This document shows positions 1 to 11,720 of a stretch of 64,000 nucleotides of DNA, piece after piece (within the stretch, counting starts at the first letter, position 1; every line of letters begins with the position of its first letter). Position numbers and translations under genes: made by a program. The notes below the pieces were generated by a model. That model ran no database searches and had not been told where the DNA came from. It was given only the letters and a program-made list of their open reading frames with translations. This stretch comes from Cryptomeria japonica (taxonomy: Eukaryota; Streptophyta; Pinopsida; Cupressales; Cupressaceae). Location: contig NC_081413.1 of the NCBI RefSeq assembly GCF_030272615.1, positions 157,609,849 through 157,673,848 of the forward strand, read 5' to 3'.

Positions 1-855
1 CAGGATTTGAGATCAATAAACAAGACTAAGGTATCCCTAGACTCCATCACTGCAAAGTTGACAACCTATGAGCTAAATAGTTTTGATGGCAGTGTTCCAA
101 AGACTGAATCAGCTTTTAAAGCTTCTACTATACCATCCAGAAAAGGAAAAGAAGCAAGCACCAGTGGTGAACCAAGATAGAGCAGAGAAATGGATGATGA
201 GGAGATATTGATGGAATTTGAAGCTCTTCTTGCCAGGAAACTTCCTAAAGGAACCGGTAAATACAGAGGTAAGCTCCCTTTGAAATGCTTTTCTTGTAAC
301 CAGATAGGACATATTGTTGTAAACTATCCTAATGGTGACAACAAGGACAAACCAGAAAGGTTCAATAAATTCAAAGGAGGAAACCAGGGAAACTATTTTG
401 TGGCAGTTGATGAAGGTGTCACAGATGAGGAATTAGAAGATGAAGAAAGTGGAGATATTGTGTTTGTTGTTGTCAAGGAAGATGTGTCAAACAAGAAGGC
501 TCTTGTCTTCTGCTTTGATAATTCCAATGAGTGGATTATTGAGAGTGGCTATTCTCACCATATGACTGGTGACCAGAGAAAGTTTTTATCCTTGGAAGAG
601 TATGATGGTGGTGTGGTTCGCTTTGGTAATGATGCACCATGTATGGTCAAAGGCAGAGGGTCCATCTCTCTGAATGGAAAGAGTAGTGCTGACAATGTGT
701 ATTGGGTTGATGGTCTCAGACACAACCTTCTGAGTATTGCCCAGCTAAATGATAGTGGTCTCACTCTGGAATTCAAGAATGGAGTGCACAAAATCAAAGG
801 AAAAAATGGTGAATTGGTGGCCATCGGCATGCAGACCAAAGGTAACCTATTTTAG
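1..855 (+). pseudogene. Copia A gag C-terminus and protease
   Basis: Reading frame 1 is open from the window edge except for a TAG at 178-180. It encodes the end of Gag with a CCHC zinc knuckle near 288-330 (CFSCNQIGHIVVNYP). The last cysteine of the knuckle is replaced by tyrosine, a defect also seen in Copia C. An acidic linker follows. The protease starts near 526, where the motif reads WIIESGYSHHMTGD. The usual DSG is ESG here, so the catalytic aspartate is lost, and the usual cysteine is tyrosine. A stop at 853-855 ends the frame before the GAG-pre-integrase domain. Gag packages the RNA and the protease cleaves the polyprotein. This copy cannot supply an active protease. Confidence 0.88.
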
Positions 856-2100
856 TTGAATGCAAATATCAATACATGTCTTATGGCCAAGTTTGATGAT
901 AGCTAGATATGGCCGCATAGGAGACTCTACCATGTAAAATTTGATAACATTATGAAGGCCAGTGAGATCAAGGCAGTCAGAGGGTTACCGGTGTTGAGAA
1001 AACTAGAAAATACCTTGTGCAGAGAGTGTCAAGTGGGGAAAATGTCTTCCTCAACCTTTAAAGGTAAACCTTTCACTGCTGACAATTTACTTGATCTTGT
1101 GCATACTGATTTGTGTGGTCCTATAAAAACTAGGAGTGTGCAGGGTGATAGGTACTTCATGATTCTCACTGATGACTACTCAATAATGATGTGGGTCACA
1201 TTCTTGAAAGATAAGTCTGAAGCTTTTGGAAAGTTCAAAGCTTTTAGAGCATTAGTGGAGAAGGAAAGTGGTAAAAGGATCAAGTGCCTTAGAACTGATC
1301 AAGGAGGGGAATTCACTTCTAGTGAATTCAACAACTACTATGAAGAACATGGCATCAAGAGGCAACTGTCTGCCCCCTAGACTCCACAGCAAAATGGCCT
1401 AGAAGAGAGGAATAACCAGACTATGGTTGAAGCAACAAGAACAATGCTGATTCAAGGAAAGGTTGCTCACACCTTTTGGAGAGAAGCGGTGAGCACTTCA
1501 GTCTACACAATGAACTAGGTACTCATCAATAAAGGTAAGGATAAAACTCCTTATGAGTATTGGATCAGTAAGACACCTATGGTTAGCTACTTTAGAGTGT
1601 TTGGTAGCAAATGTTACATCAAGAGGAGTGAACACCAGAGAAAATTTGATGCAAAATGTGATGAGGGAATATTTCTAGGGTACTCCACCAAGAGAAAATC
1701 TCTCAAGTGTTTCAATAATAGGACTCAAAGAATTATGGAAAGCATCAATGTGAGAGTTGATGAAACCTCTGAAAAAACTGAGGAAACTGACAGTGAGCAA
1801 GCAGTAAATGAACCGGTTGTAACCTTTGGGGAACTGGTTGCCAGTCAACCAAGTACTAGTAACAGTGCTCCTGTACTAGTATATGTAGATGTTGATACTG
1901 ATGGAGATGAGGATGAAGATGAAAAGAAAGAGGAATCTCTTAAGACCATTCCTTGGTATGTCAAGCTGAATCATGATCCTAAGCAGATCATAGGAGATAA
2001 GGATGCAGGAATCCTTACAAGAAGAAAGGTCAGAGAAAACTCATGTATGACCTCTGAATTTGAGCCTAAATCATTCAAAGAGGCACATAAAGATGAAGAC
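856..2100 (+). pseudogene. Copia A integrase
   Basis: The GAG-pre-integrase segment (RRLYHVKFDNIMK near 920-957, then CRECQVGKM near 1018) leads into the integrase core. The first catalytic Asp is in LVHTDLCGP (near 1098-1125), the second in LRTDQGGEF (near 1288-1315), and the Glu in the QQNGLEERN stretch after 1386. In-frame stops lie near 901, at 1378-1380 (just before the PQQNG motif) and at 1516-1518. The region from about 1760 to 2100 is the usual acidic, poorly conserved linker between integrase and RT. The stop at 2101-2103 stands where related copies have tryptophan. The three catalytic residues are kept but the frame is dead. Confidence 0.88.
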
Positions 2101-3585
2101 TAGATCAAGGAAATGGAAGAGGAACTTGACCAGATAGAGAGAAATGGTACATGGTCTTTGGTACCTAGACTGGAGTATAAAAATGTCATCGGTACCAAAT
2201 GGGTTTTCAGAAATAAGCTGAATGAGGATGGCATAGCAGTTAGAAACAAAGCCAGACTGGTGTGTAAAGGATATGCCCAAGAAGAGGGAAAAGACTATGG
2301 AGAAACCTTTGCTCCTATAGCCAGATTAGAAGGAGTTCGTATGCTTCTTGCATATGCAGCTTTTAAAGGATTCAAAATATATTAAATGGATGTAAAATCT
2401 GTATTCCTAAATGGTGTACTTGAGGAGGAGGTGTATATAGAGCAACCAAATGGGTTTACCCTATCTGAAGATAGTGACATGGTGTGTAGGCTACATAAAG
2501 CCTTATATGGTCTAAAGCAGGCACCTAGAGTATGGTATGAATGCCTACACTCCCATCTTGTGAAGATTGGATTCAAGAGAACAAGGGAAGATAACAATAT
2601 CTACTTGAAATTTGAAGGAGATCAGATCCTAATCTGTGAGGTATTTTTTAATGACATTATCTTTGGTGGAGATGACAAGATGAGTCATGAGTTTGTAGAT
2701 GAGATGAAGAAAGAGTTTGAGATGTCACTCATAGGGGAGATTAAGTTCTTCATTGGACTACAGATTCAGCAGATGAAAGATGGAATCTTTATCACTCAGT
2801 CCAAGTATGTCAAAGAGGTGTTGAAGACCTTTGGCATGGAAGATAGCAAACCAATTGGTAAACCAATGGTGACTAGTTGTAAACTATCCAAAGAGGATGA
2901 CTCAACATTGGTTAATGAGAAGGAATACCAATCAATGATTGGTAAGTTGCATTATGTAGTGCATAGTAGACTAGATATTGCACATGCAATTGGCATTACT
3001 GCAAGGTTCCAGAAAAGTCCAAGAGAATCCCACTTGGTTGCAGTCAAGCGGATTCTTAGGTATCTGAAGGGAACTATTGATTATGGATTGTGGTATCCAT
3101 ATAGTAAGGATTTCAACTTGAAAGTATTCACATATGCTGATTGGGCAGGTAATGTGGATGACCGAAAGAGAACAACTGGTGGTGCTTTCTTTCTCAGTGG
3201 TAGACTGGTCTCATGCATGAGTAAGAAGCAGAGTTGTATCTCTCAGTCTATAGTGGAAGCAAAGTATGTTGCAGCTTTCATGAATTGCACTCAAACAATT
3301 TGGATGAAGCATGTATTAAATGGCTTCAAAGTTCTTGTATCTAAACCAGTAAGTATATTTTGTGACAATACTAGTGCAATTAACATCTCTAAGAATCCAG
3401 TTTTACATTCTAGAACCAAGCACTTTGAGCTTAAGTATCATTTCTTGAGGGAAAAGGTTCAAAACAAAGAGATTGCACTGGAACATGTTTCCAGTAAGGA
3501 GCAGTTAGCAGACATATTCACCAAGCCTCTCCCAAAGGCTACATTTATGTACTTAAGAGGTGAATTAGGGGTGCTACCCCTTTAG
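2101..3585 (+). pseudogene. Copia A reverse transcriptase and RNase H
   Basis: RT starts at the EEELDQIERNGTWSLVP region and runs through IGTKWVFRNK, ETFAPIARLEGVR and MDVKSVFLNG to [15 protein letters not shown] at 2383-2385 stands where Copia C has glutamine (IYQMDVK). The catalytic box reads FFNDIIFGG where family members have YVDDIIFG, so one catalytic aspartate is asparagine. RNase H follows with TYADWAGN, CISQSIVEAKYVA, CDNTSAI and the family-typical end ADIFTKPLPK, closing with GVLPL and a stop at 3583-3585. From 2386 to 3585 the frame is open for 399 codons, the longest intact coding stretch in this element. Confidence 0.92.
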
Positions 3586-3675
3586 GAGGTGAACTAAAGG
3601 TATATTATCCACATCAGTCAGGTATTGCCAAGTCAATTTTTTTTTTTTAGGATTGATGTGATGAAGGATGCTACT

Positions 3676-3844
3676 CCTCGGGGGGAGCAACATAATGGAA
3701 TAGAGAAGCTTGTGCCTCCACTTTGGCATTGTTGTCAAAGGGGGATAAGAAGTGAAGCAGAGAAGATATCTACAGAAATTGGGGGAGAAGATGTGAAGTG
3801 GAGAGATATCTTTGTATATTGCCATCAATGCTAAAGGGGGAGAT
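3676..3844 (+). other. Cluster of polypurine tracts before the 3' LTR of Copia A
   Basis: Four purine tracts occur between the pol stop and the LTR: near 3678 (CGGGGGGAG), near 3737 (CAAAGGGGGATAAG, preceded by ATTGTTGT), near 3777 (TTGGGGGAGAAG) and at 3832-3843 (TAAAGGGGGAGA), which directly abuts the LTR. The last one primes plus-strand DNA synthesis in this class. Repeated tracts of this form are a known Sirevirus trait. Confidence 0.75.
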
Positions 3845-5310
3845 TGTTGGCATTATGTGAACTGGTATGAGGACATGATGACACTGTATGTTGTCATTGA
3901 TGTCAATATGCTGAAGAAGGGAGAACCGGTATGTTACCAAGAACTGGTATAATATTGTGAACCCATATATGTGCCAAAGTGAAGCGGTATGTTTGTTCAA
4001 GGTGAACCGGCATGTTGCTATGGGAACCAGTACATGGAAGCTTTGTATGACTACCAGTTGGTAGTCTCAACTTCAAGGTTTCCAGTTGAAGTGCTTCAAG
4101 CATGTGTGACTCAACCGGTGACTTTGTGTGATGAGTTGGCATTGTAACGAAGAATAGATCATGTTGCCACATCACCCTTGTGTGCGTAAAGGATCTTGCA
4201 TGAAGGAGATTGTTCCTATCTACCTTGGGAATGTGTGAAGTCTGTAAATGGTGAAAATGCATGATGGGTTATCAGCTACCATGAAAGCGGTGGAAAATGA
4301 ACGATGGAGAATGTCTTGAGATTGGTTCAAGACTATTGCATCTAATGCAATGTGCTCAATGGTCAAGATTGAACCATTTGAATTACTTAACCTTACAGGT
4401 TTAGGGTTTAGGGTTTATGCTACCGACCTATCTGTTTCCTATAAGGTCAATGTTGTGTTTCTTTCTGAGGTTGTTGGCAAAAGTTGTGTGTGTGTATCCA
4501 AGTGAAGAGATACGTTATTCTTGCCAGACCAGAGGAGAGAAGTGATAACTGCAAAGTGTAGGTGCAGAAGGTGAAGAGAAGCTAAAGCAAATCTACATTG
4601 GCATTGAATGCTGTTACCAAATAATTGTAATACCTGTTGATCTCTAACCACTTCAACAGTTGGGAAATCCCTTAATAGTGTAGCTTTAACTAGCTTACTA
4701 TAAATCCTCTAACAGGGTGACTCAAAACCATTGAGTTCTTGAAATCCTCTAGCAAGGTAACCTTTAACAGGGTTTAACCCTTAACTGGGTATTCTAGCCA
4801 TCCCTTAACTGGGTGATCCCTAACAAGATCGGTTCCTAACAAAACCTATTGTATTAGTCTTTAACTGGACAAGGCTCCTAACAGAGTAGACTTCTAAAGA
4901 GTTAAAAAATAGCTTGTGGGTATTCATCCCCACTGTGGTTTTTCCCAGTTGGGTTTCCACGTGAAAAATTTGTGTGTCATGTGTGGTGTTATTCATGTGA
5001 TGGTTTAAGTGATTTGTGTCTGAAGGTAAATCATGTTGATCTAGCTGTTTATATATTTATGAAGATAGATTACATGTTCATGCACTAGGGTGAAATGGAA
5101 ATGAATTATTAGATTGTATGAAAAGATAAGTGTTAAACAGTTTATGCTTGTCTCAGTTATTCTGGGTTTTTGCCAGTTGTACTCTATTTGAGACCGGTGT
5201 TACTGTTTGTCTGCCAAAGTGCAGTGTCTACTAACAAACCGGTTTTAGGAATGTGTTTTTGTCTGTACTGATTCACCCCCCCTCTTAGTACCAGTTTGGT
5301 ACTATCCATT
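3845..5310 (+). repeat. 3' LTR of Copia A
   Basis: The LTR begins TGTTGGCATTATG right after the polypurine tract. It ends near 5310, just past GATTCACCCCCCCTCTTAG (5270-5288), a block that ends several LTR families here. A second shared block, CTGTGGTTTTTCCCA..GGGTTTCCACGTG, is at 4931-4972. Between about 4640 and 4910 lies a degenerate run of TAACAGGGT/TTAACTGGGT units. A telomere-like stretch at 4399-4417 is short. The exact 3' end is uncertain by a few bases because both ATTCA and ATTCATCA are possible ends. Confidence 0.8.
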
Positions 5311-5313
5311 CAT

Positions 5314-6460
5314 CATTGAGTTATCACAGTAGCTCTTCTTCCATAGCCTTTATCCACTTCTCACTTTTGTTGGCCTCATCATATGTTTTGAGTTTCATAT
5401 CAGTCATAAGGTGAAAGTTTACTTGTTCATTGTTTCTTTCAAGTCTTCTTCTAGTTTGTACTCCCTCATTTTTGTTGCTTATGATCGGCTCTTCAAAGTG
5501 ATTCTTTTGCACATATCTATTTGGAGTCTTGTTGGGTACTTCTTCTTGTTCGTTTTCAAATTTGTCTTCATCATTAGTAAGTGATTCTTCAATTTGATTT
5601 ATTATGCTTTGTTTTCCTTTGTGTATATCTTCATCCACTTTTACATGTACCCTATCAATCACCTTCTTTAGCCTCTTGTTCAAACATTTGTAGGCCTTGC
5701 TATGAGTTAAGTACCCCAAGAAGATACCTTCATCAGTTCTTGAACCAAAGCTTCCTAATCCATCTTCATCTCTTTTAATGAAGCATTTGCTACTAAAGAC
5801 CTTGAAATACTTGATAGAGGTTCTCCTATCATACCATAGTTCATAAGGTGTCATATTATTGTTCACCCTTAATTGCACTCTATTTAGGGTATATACAATA
5901 GTGTGTACTGCCTCTTTCCAATAAACATCAGGCATATTTTCTTCATTCGGCATTGTCCTTGCCATCTCTTTGAATATTCTATTTTTCCTCTCCACAAGAA
6001 CATTTTGTTATGGTGCCTTAGAAGCTTAATATTGTCTTCTCATTCCATGCCTTTCATAGTAGTCTGCAAATTCATTTGATGTGAATTCACTTCCACAGTC
6101 TGATCTTAAACACTTTATCTTGTATCCACTTTCTTTCAAAAGCTTGTGATTTGTCTTCTAGGAAGGTGACCCATGTCATCCTTGAGAAATCATCTACAAG
6201 CAACATGAAGTGTCTTTCTCCATTTAGAGCTCTTGTCATTATAGGTTCACATAGATTAGTATGCACAAGTTCTAAAGGCCTTGTGGTAGAATATTCTTTT
6301 GTTTTGAGTTGACCTTGGTTTGTTTTCCTCTTTGACACTCATCACAAAAGGTGTGTCTTGGCTTAATGATTTGAGGTATGTGTCTTGCATACCCCGAGAA
6401 GGTTATCAAAATTTATGTGGCCTAGTCTTCTATGCCACAACCAACTTTTATCAACTTGTC
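5314..6460 (-). pseudogene. Copia B integrase and start of RT
   Basis: The GAG-pre-integrase end (CDECQRGK type, near 6330-6350) is followed by LVHTNLCEPIMTRALNGER. The first catalytic Asp of the usual HTDLCGP is Asn and the Gly is Glu, both explained by G-to-A changes. The second Asp is kept near 6098 (LRSDCGSEF). The region before VERKNR has a stop where PQQNG is expected (near 6009). From 5995 down to 5324 the frame is open: integrase C-terminal half with TPYELWYDRR and DEGIFLGY, a charged linker, and KWIKAMEEELL, which opens the RT domain. Two consecutive stops and then the LTR of Copia A follow. The missing RT is therefore cut by insertion and not deleted. Confidence 0.87.
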
Positions 6461-6463
6461 CCA

Positions 6464-6834
6464 TCATACATTGAGACTCAAATCATTCCTTAAGATTATA
6501 TATATTGTCATTTGTCCTTTTGCCTTCAACATAATTTTTCCATTGCTTTCCTTTATAATCTCACATCCTTTGGAGTCAAATGTAAATCTATATCCCTTGT
6601 CACAAATTTGACTCGCACTCAGCAAATTATGCTTTAGGCCTTCCACATAGTACATCATGAGCTTTTAATTTTCCATCTATGGTAAGAGTACCTTTTCCTT
6701 TGATTTGGATTGATGAGTTGTCTCCAAATCTAACTAAGCCTCCATTAAAATCTTCCAATAAAATGAATTTATTCTTATCTCCAGTCATGTGATTGGAGCA
6801 ACCACTATCTACTACCCATAAGTTTTTCCTTTAA
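6464..6834 (-). pseudogene. Copia B protease
   Basis: The motif WVVDSGCSNHMTGD is read on the - strand at about 6780-6818, so the catalytic DSG is intact. It continues with DFNGGLVRFG and YYVEGLKHNLLSASQICDKG, the standard end of the copia protease. The frame then passes through SKGCEIIKESNGKIM toward the GAG-pre-integrase domain. A frame break or stop lies near 6661 between the two halves. It is preceded by the lysine-rich linker after the last gag zinc knuckle. The role is polyprotein processing. This is the best preserved catalytic motif of the element, but neighbouring stops make the gene inactive. Confidence 0.85.
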
Positions 6835-9026
6835 GCATATAGGGTAGTTTGAACAATCAAACTTGACTCAGCTTTTTCCTTTTCCTTTTCTATCAATATT
6901 TGATTTGATTCTTGCTTCTTCTTTACTATCAAATTCTGATATGATTTTGTCTTTGGTTCCAAAGGTGACCATTTCTTCTTTTGTTTGGTATCTCTAAGCT
7001 TACAATGTTTTGCAAGATGGCCCATGTTTTGACATAGATAGAATTTTACATTCACATTGAATTATGAATTTGAAAAACTATTGTAGGGATGATATATGTT
7101 CCTCCTACATTCATAACTCCTATGACCATACTCATTACAATGATAACAAGTGATATTCATATTCCGAAGTGTTGCAAATGGATTTTTACTTTGAAAAATA
7201 GGAGACCTATGCATTAATCTACAATCAACAATTTTATGACCAGATGTATTACATTTGTAATAGTAGCCATGGAATCTAGGTACATACCACTCATTATTGA
7301 AGTTGTTTTTCATTTGTCTCCTTGGGGCAACATAGTTCGGTCTTCTTGAGTTCTTTCTTCTTATGTCCTTGACCTTGGTGAATCCTCCATCATCAATCTT
7401 ATCTTTTCCTTTAGGATTAACATGCAAGTTCCTCAACTGATTTCTTGTAGCAACAACATATGTTATCTTTTCACTGAGCTTGTTGACAGTGAAGGTCTAT
7501 TCACTTCCATTCTTACTTGAAGAGACAAACTATATTTCTTTATTTGATGAAACTTTACTCAAAGAGCATTGACTAGCATCAAATCCAATGCCTTTTTTAT
7601 CCTTGAGTGTTTTTTGCTTGCTCAACATTTTGTCTAGTATATCAGTATTTCCCTCATATTTGATTCTCACTTTGAGTACACTTTTCACCTTTCAAGTTAT
7701 TTTCTAAGACTCACAATCTCTTCCTCCAACTTTTGATGCTCTTTCTCCTTGGCTTCTAAATCTGATTTTGTTACTTCACACATTCTTTTTAATTCTTCCA
7801 ACTAGTTTCTCAAATTAGAAATCATTTTCTTTGACTCTCAAGAGATTTTTTTAATAGCTCTTGTTCTTCGGTAGCATCATACTTGAACTTTTTGAAATCT
7901 TTTCTTACTTTTCTCAGTTCTTCAAGAGCACTTATAAGCTCACCTTCTAGGTCAACTACAGCTTCAACTTATTTCTCTTCATCACTACCAGCTTGAACAT
8001 CATTTAGTACTCCTTATGCTATAAAGAGAATAATCTCTCTTTCTTATTCACTACAATTATCATCAGAGACACTCTCTTCATCTATGGCATCATCTTCAAA
8101 GGTGTAGAGACCATCTTTTTCCTAAAACTTTTTCTCCTTGGTTTGTAGCATTTCTTCATCTTTTCTTTACCAAAAGGTTTACTATTTTTCTTCTCATCTC
8201 CATCTTTCTCACCATATGGACATTTAGAAGCAATATTTCATATTTTACCACAGTTAAAGCACTTGAAAGGTAGCTTACCTTCGTACTTACTTGATCCATT
8301 TTTTATTTTTCTCACAAAGTTATCTATAGCAACATTTGATTCTTCTTCAACTTCTTTAAGAATAGCATCTTCCTTACCCTTTTTGGTAGTATTAAAGGGA
8401 ACCTCTCTCTTTGACATTTCACCACCTACAGTCCTCATTTCATAAGTTGAAAGAGAGCCAAATAGTTTATCCATGGAGAACGTTTTAAGATCTTTAGCTT
8501 CTTCTATTTTAGAAACCTTTGTGTCATATTTTGAGGTCAATGATCTCAGGACCTTCTTGACAATTACTTCCTCTTTGACTTCTTCTTTGAGTCCACTTAT
8601 GGTGTTTACAATTTCATCCACTCTCTGAATTTATTCAACTATTTTCTCTCCTTCCTTCATTTTAAGTCCTTTAAATTGTCCTCTAAGATTTTGTAGTTAG
8701 GCCTCCTTTACCTTGACATTCACTTTATAAATTCTTTACAACTTATCACATGTTTCTTTTGCAGATGTGCAGTGTATCACTTTGACAAACTCTATATCAA
8801 ATAAGCCACTAAGATTGACATTATTTTTTTTAGAATTATTTTCATATTCTCTTTTAGCATCAGGGTCAGTAGGGGTTACTTGAGGAACAGTATAACCATT
8901 TTTCACTGACATCCAAACATCAAAGCCTAGGGAAGACAAGAAGGTTTCCATTCTTCTACACTAGAAGGCATAGTTGGTGCCATAAAAGATAGGTGCTTTA
9001 GAGGATGATGATTCATTCCTAGCCAT
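6835..9026 (-). pseudogene. Copia B gag with multiple zinc knuckles
   Basis: The start is the ATG at 9026-9024 (MARNESSSSKAP), 60 bases after the primer site. A TAG about 20 codons later stands where tryptophan is usual. The capsid-like part gives METFLSSLGFDVW (near 8950) and SKYDTKVSKIEEAKDL (near 8530). The first knuckle, CFNCGKI, is broken by TGA near 8246. A long lysine/glutamate-rich, probably coiled-coil stretch with many stops spans about 8160-7440. Three more knuckles follow: YYKCNTSGHKIVDC (near 7250), CYHCNEYGHRSYEC (near 7130) and FYLCQNMGHLAKHC (near 7020). In the third the first cysteine of the pair is lost. Extra knuckles next to protease are known in some plant copia elements. 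They resemble the knuckles of element D. Confidence 0.83.
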
Positions 9027-9087
9027 AGTGTTCACTAACCAGAGTCTACCCGAGATGGAGAAATATTTTACTACAGAGTAAACTTAG

Positions 9088-9100
9088 GCTTTGATACCAA
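9088..9100 (-). other. Primer-binding site of Copia B
   Basis: On the - strand TTGGTATCAAAGCC directly follows the LTR end. It differs by one base from TGGTATCAGAGC, the usual complement of initiator methionine tRNA in copia elements. Confidence 0.8.
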
Positions 9101-11720
9101 TGAACACAAATGGACATTGAGAGGGTGGGTGAATCAGTGTATTTTAAAACTTTAAGTTCAGTGTGCAGATTTTAGAAATGTAATGCAAACATAGATACAC
9201 ATACATAGGAGAACATCACATAACACCAGATATACGAGAAAAACCCAATGTGGGAAAAAAATTGATGAGAATAGTTGCTAGAGTCTACTACGCCAATCCA
9301 GCCTCACAAGAAATCACTGATTACAATATGCTTTACGATGCCAACTCAAGGAGAACCAACCCCTAGTTTTATGAGATGCAACTCAAAGGAGCACCTACCC
9401 CTTCTCTAAGCACCCACTCAGAGATTACAATGAATATAGATACAAACACAAGTTAGACACCTTGCTACAAATGAATTTTTGTGGCACCTTACTGGTTACT
9501 CTTTTGTCTTTCTTCTCTTTGATTTCTGTACTTTTCTCTACTCTGCTCTCCTTTTGCTGCTCTTTCTTCCTCTACTCAACTTCTTGTTGCCTCTTCTAGT
9601 ATTTTTCTTATGCACTCTATTTTCTAATCTCTTCTACTCTCTATCTCTGATTCTATAAAAAAAATCATCTCACACTCTCTATTCTCTCCCTCTCTCCAAC
9701 ACTCAACAGTTCTCAATCTCTACTTTTCTTGGTGGTCACTCCACTCACACTTCTTAGTGGAAACTCACTTATCAATTTCCTCTCTCTAGTGCTTCAAGTC
9801 TATCGTTGTCTCTTCAAAAACAACTACCTCTATCTCATTGTATTTACTGCTCTGCTCAAAGAATGTTTCTCCCTCCAAATTTGTATTAAAAATAATTTCC
9901 TATCTCTCTAAGATTTGGTCAGGAGCAGATTGGATTTTCTCTCTTGAATTGACCATATGCATTAAATGACTCTTCTCTAGTTTCCTAAACATTCTCTATA
10001 CTAGATTGTTATTTTTAACAATCCAAATCTACCTCATAGATTTGATTCTGCCATTTTTTATCACCTCAAGCCCTCCAAAAATCTCCACTTGGTTTTCCAT
10101 TAATGTCTTCTTCATCCTTTGTTGACTTACTTAGACATGATTGACAACTACCTCCATCAGATGCACTAACTCTGTAAATCTAATTTGTTCTATCCACCAA
10201 GGAACCACATGCCTTTACATTCTTTCTCCAAGTTAGATGGTCACGGTCAGTCAAGATCCATGTGGACAATCGGGCTACATAGGTCAGGTGAACTTCATGT
10301 TGTGGTTAACCTTCATGCTTTGCAGACATATCGCACTATTAGGTTGACTATAAATTCTTATGCCAATCCATTATGTCTTTTAGATTTCTCTTTCCACATG
10401 TTCATCGGCATAATTATCCCAAAGTTGCATTGCTCAAATCTCCATTGGCATAGTTTTAACTATCAATCAGACCTTGAAGTGTTATCCCAATATTTATCAG
10501 TTACCCCAATCATTCACCTTAACTTTCCATTCTTATCAGTGTGACTTACCCCAATGTAACACCCTATCCCTTCATTGGCATAACAATCACTATCGGGAAG
10601 ACTTCTAGCACTTACTCCACCTTCACAGCCTATCCTGATCTCCTTGTGATATCTTTGGTTCCTTTTGTCGGCATGAGTTACTCTGATGAGAAACCTCACC
10701 TATGATTTTACTTATCATCATAATCTATCCCAAATACACTCTCCACGATGACACACATAATCACCACAGGTTACCCTGATTGCAAACCATTATGCAAAAA
10801 TGACCATCTCAAAATAGTCATCACTATCAGTATAGGGAAAACATGTTATATTGATAGAACAAGATATATCAATGTCATAAAGTCGATCTCTCATTATCGA
10901 CATATGTTATTCCAATGATCAAACTCTATGGTGACAACCTTCATCGGCATAGCTATTTCGAAATGAAAAAAATCATGCCAAAACAACACTTATTGGAATG
11001 ACTATTACTATCATCATAGGAAAAATTGGTTAGGACGACCAAACAAGTCATTTCGATGGAACATAGTCATCTTACACTTTATCAACATAGTTATCCTGAA
11101 GCACTTACCCATCAGAATAGCTAACATAATTGGATTAGCTTTTGGATGTTATACCATCTATACAAACTTGTTCCAATGACTCAACTTGAACTTTCTTCGA
11201 CATTGCTACTCCAAAATAGAGCTCCAAAGACCTCCTCCATATCAACATATATTATTCTGATGAACTTACCAAGAAGACTTCGCTTCATACTCTTTTATCG
11301 ACATGGCTTGGTCTATCAGCATAGTATAAATTCTTTATTCCGCCTTCAATAGAAACTCTGATAGGTATCCTTAGTCTCCATGGTTGGCATAGCTATTCCG
11401 ACACAATGATGTCAGAGTAGTTAAAACTATCGGTATAACACAAAATCATTATGTTGCCTTTATCAGTTGACCTGATAAGTGGCTCTTACATTGTGATCGA
11501 TATTGCTATCATGATAAGATAACTTGATCAACACTTGATCAGTATTACTATTCTGATATGATAACTTAATCAACACTTGATCGGTATTGCTATCCTGATG
11601 TGTCTGCATTATAACTCTGCAACCTACAACACTTGTTGTTTCTCTGCATCCTTAAGACATTATTCTAATCTCTTTTTCACCCTGCAACTCTTGTTGACAT
11701 CAATGACAATAATTCCAACA
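9101..11720 (-). repeat. 5' LTR of Copia B (2.6 kb)
   Basis: In + coordinates it starts TGAACACAAATGG next to the primer site and ends AATTCCAACA at 11720, so on the - strand it reads TGTTGGAATT...TGTTCA. It carries the shared terminal block (GAGAGGGTGGGTGAATCAG, 9119-9137) and the shared AACCCAATGTGGGAAAAA block (9242-9259). A pyrimidine-rich zone at 9490-9760 (purine-rich on the - strand) may be the start of the transcript. The promoter-distal half, 10400-11610, is a cluster of palindromic motifs listed separately. The partner 3' LTR is outside the window, so the ends rest on the TG/CA termini and the primer site. Confidence 0.75.
10400..11610. repeat. Cluster of degenerate palindromic motifs inside the LTR of Copia B
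   Basis: About twenty degenerate copies of one motif lie 30-100 bases apart. The clearest are CATCGGCATAGCTATTTCGA (near 10943), TTGGCATAGCTATTCCGA (near 11384), GATCGATATTGCTATCATGA (near 11498), GATCAGTATTACTATTCTGA (near 11539) and GATCGGTATTGCTATCCTGA (near 11580). Most fit an imperfect inverted repeat of the form TCGGMATAGCTATKCCGA, so each can fold on itself and reads alike on both strands. The last three sit 40 bases apart with the spacer ATAACTTGATCAACACT or close to it, a local tandem expansion. There is no coding signal. Confidence 0.75.

Larger units (their letters stand above)
1..5310 (+). mobile_element. Copia A, Sirevirus-like LTR retrotransposon, 5' part outside window
   Basis: Ty1/copia order is visible on the + strand: gag zinc knuckle, aspartic protease, integrase, reverse transcriptase, RNase H, polypurine tracts and a 3' LTR. 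The 5' LTR, the primer site and the start of gag lie left of the window. Several tracts of the form AAAGGGGGA before the 3' LTR resemble the multiple polypurine tracts known from Sireviruses. The frame is broken by many stops, so the copy is dead. It is inserted in the pol gene of Copia B: B's reading frame stops just right of this LTR and B's RT is missing from the window. The target duplication cannot be checked because the left end is not visible. Confidence 0.9.
5311..11720 (-). mobile_element. Copia B, LTR retrotransposon truncated by insertion of Copia A
   Basis: On the - strand, from high to low coordinate: a 5' LTR (9101-11720), a primer-binding site, gag with several zinc knuckles, protease, integrase and the first residues of RT. 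The frame then runs into the 3' LTR of Copia A at about 5311. RT, RNase H and the 3' LTR should lie left of the window, beyond A. The gag is unusually long, with a first knuckle near 8245 and three more between 6990 and 7260. The LTR is much longer than those of A or C. B itself is inserted in the Gypsy-type gag that begins at 11721. Many stops and a damaged integrase show it is dead. Confidence 0.88.

Noticed and set aside
9460-9960. Pyrimidine-rich stretch with a small + strand open frame (9729-9911)
   Set aside because: It is the leader-like part of the Copia B LTR. The frame has no similarity to anything in the window and no conserved motif.
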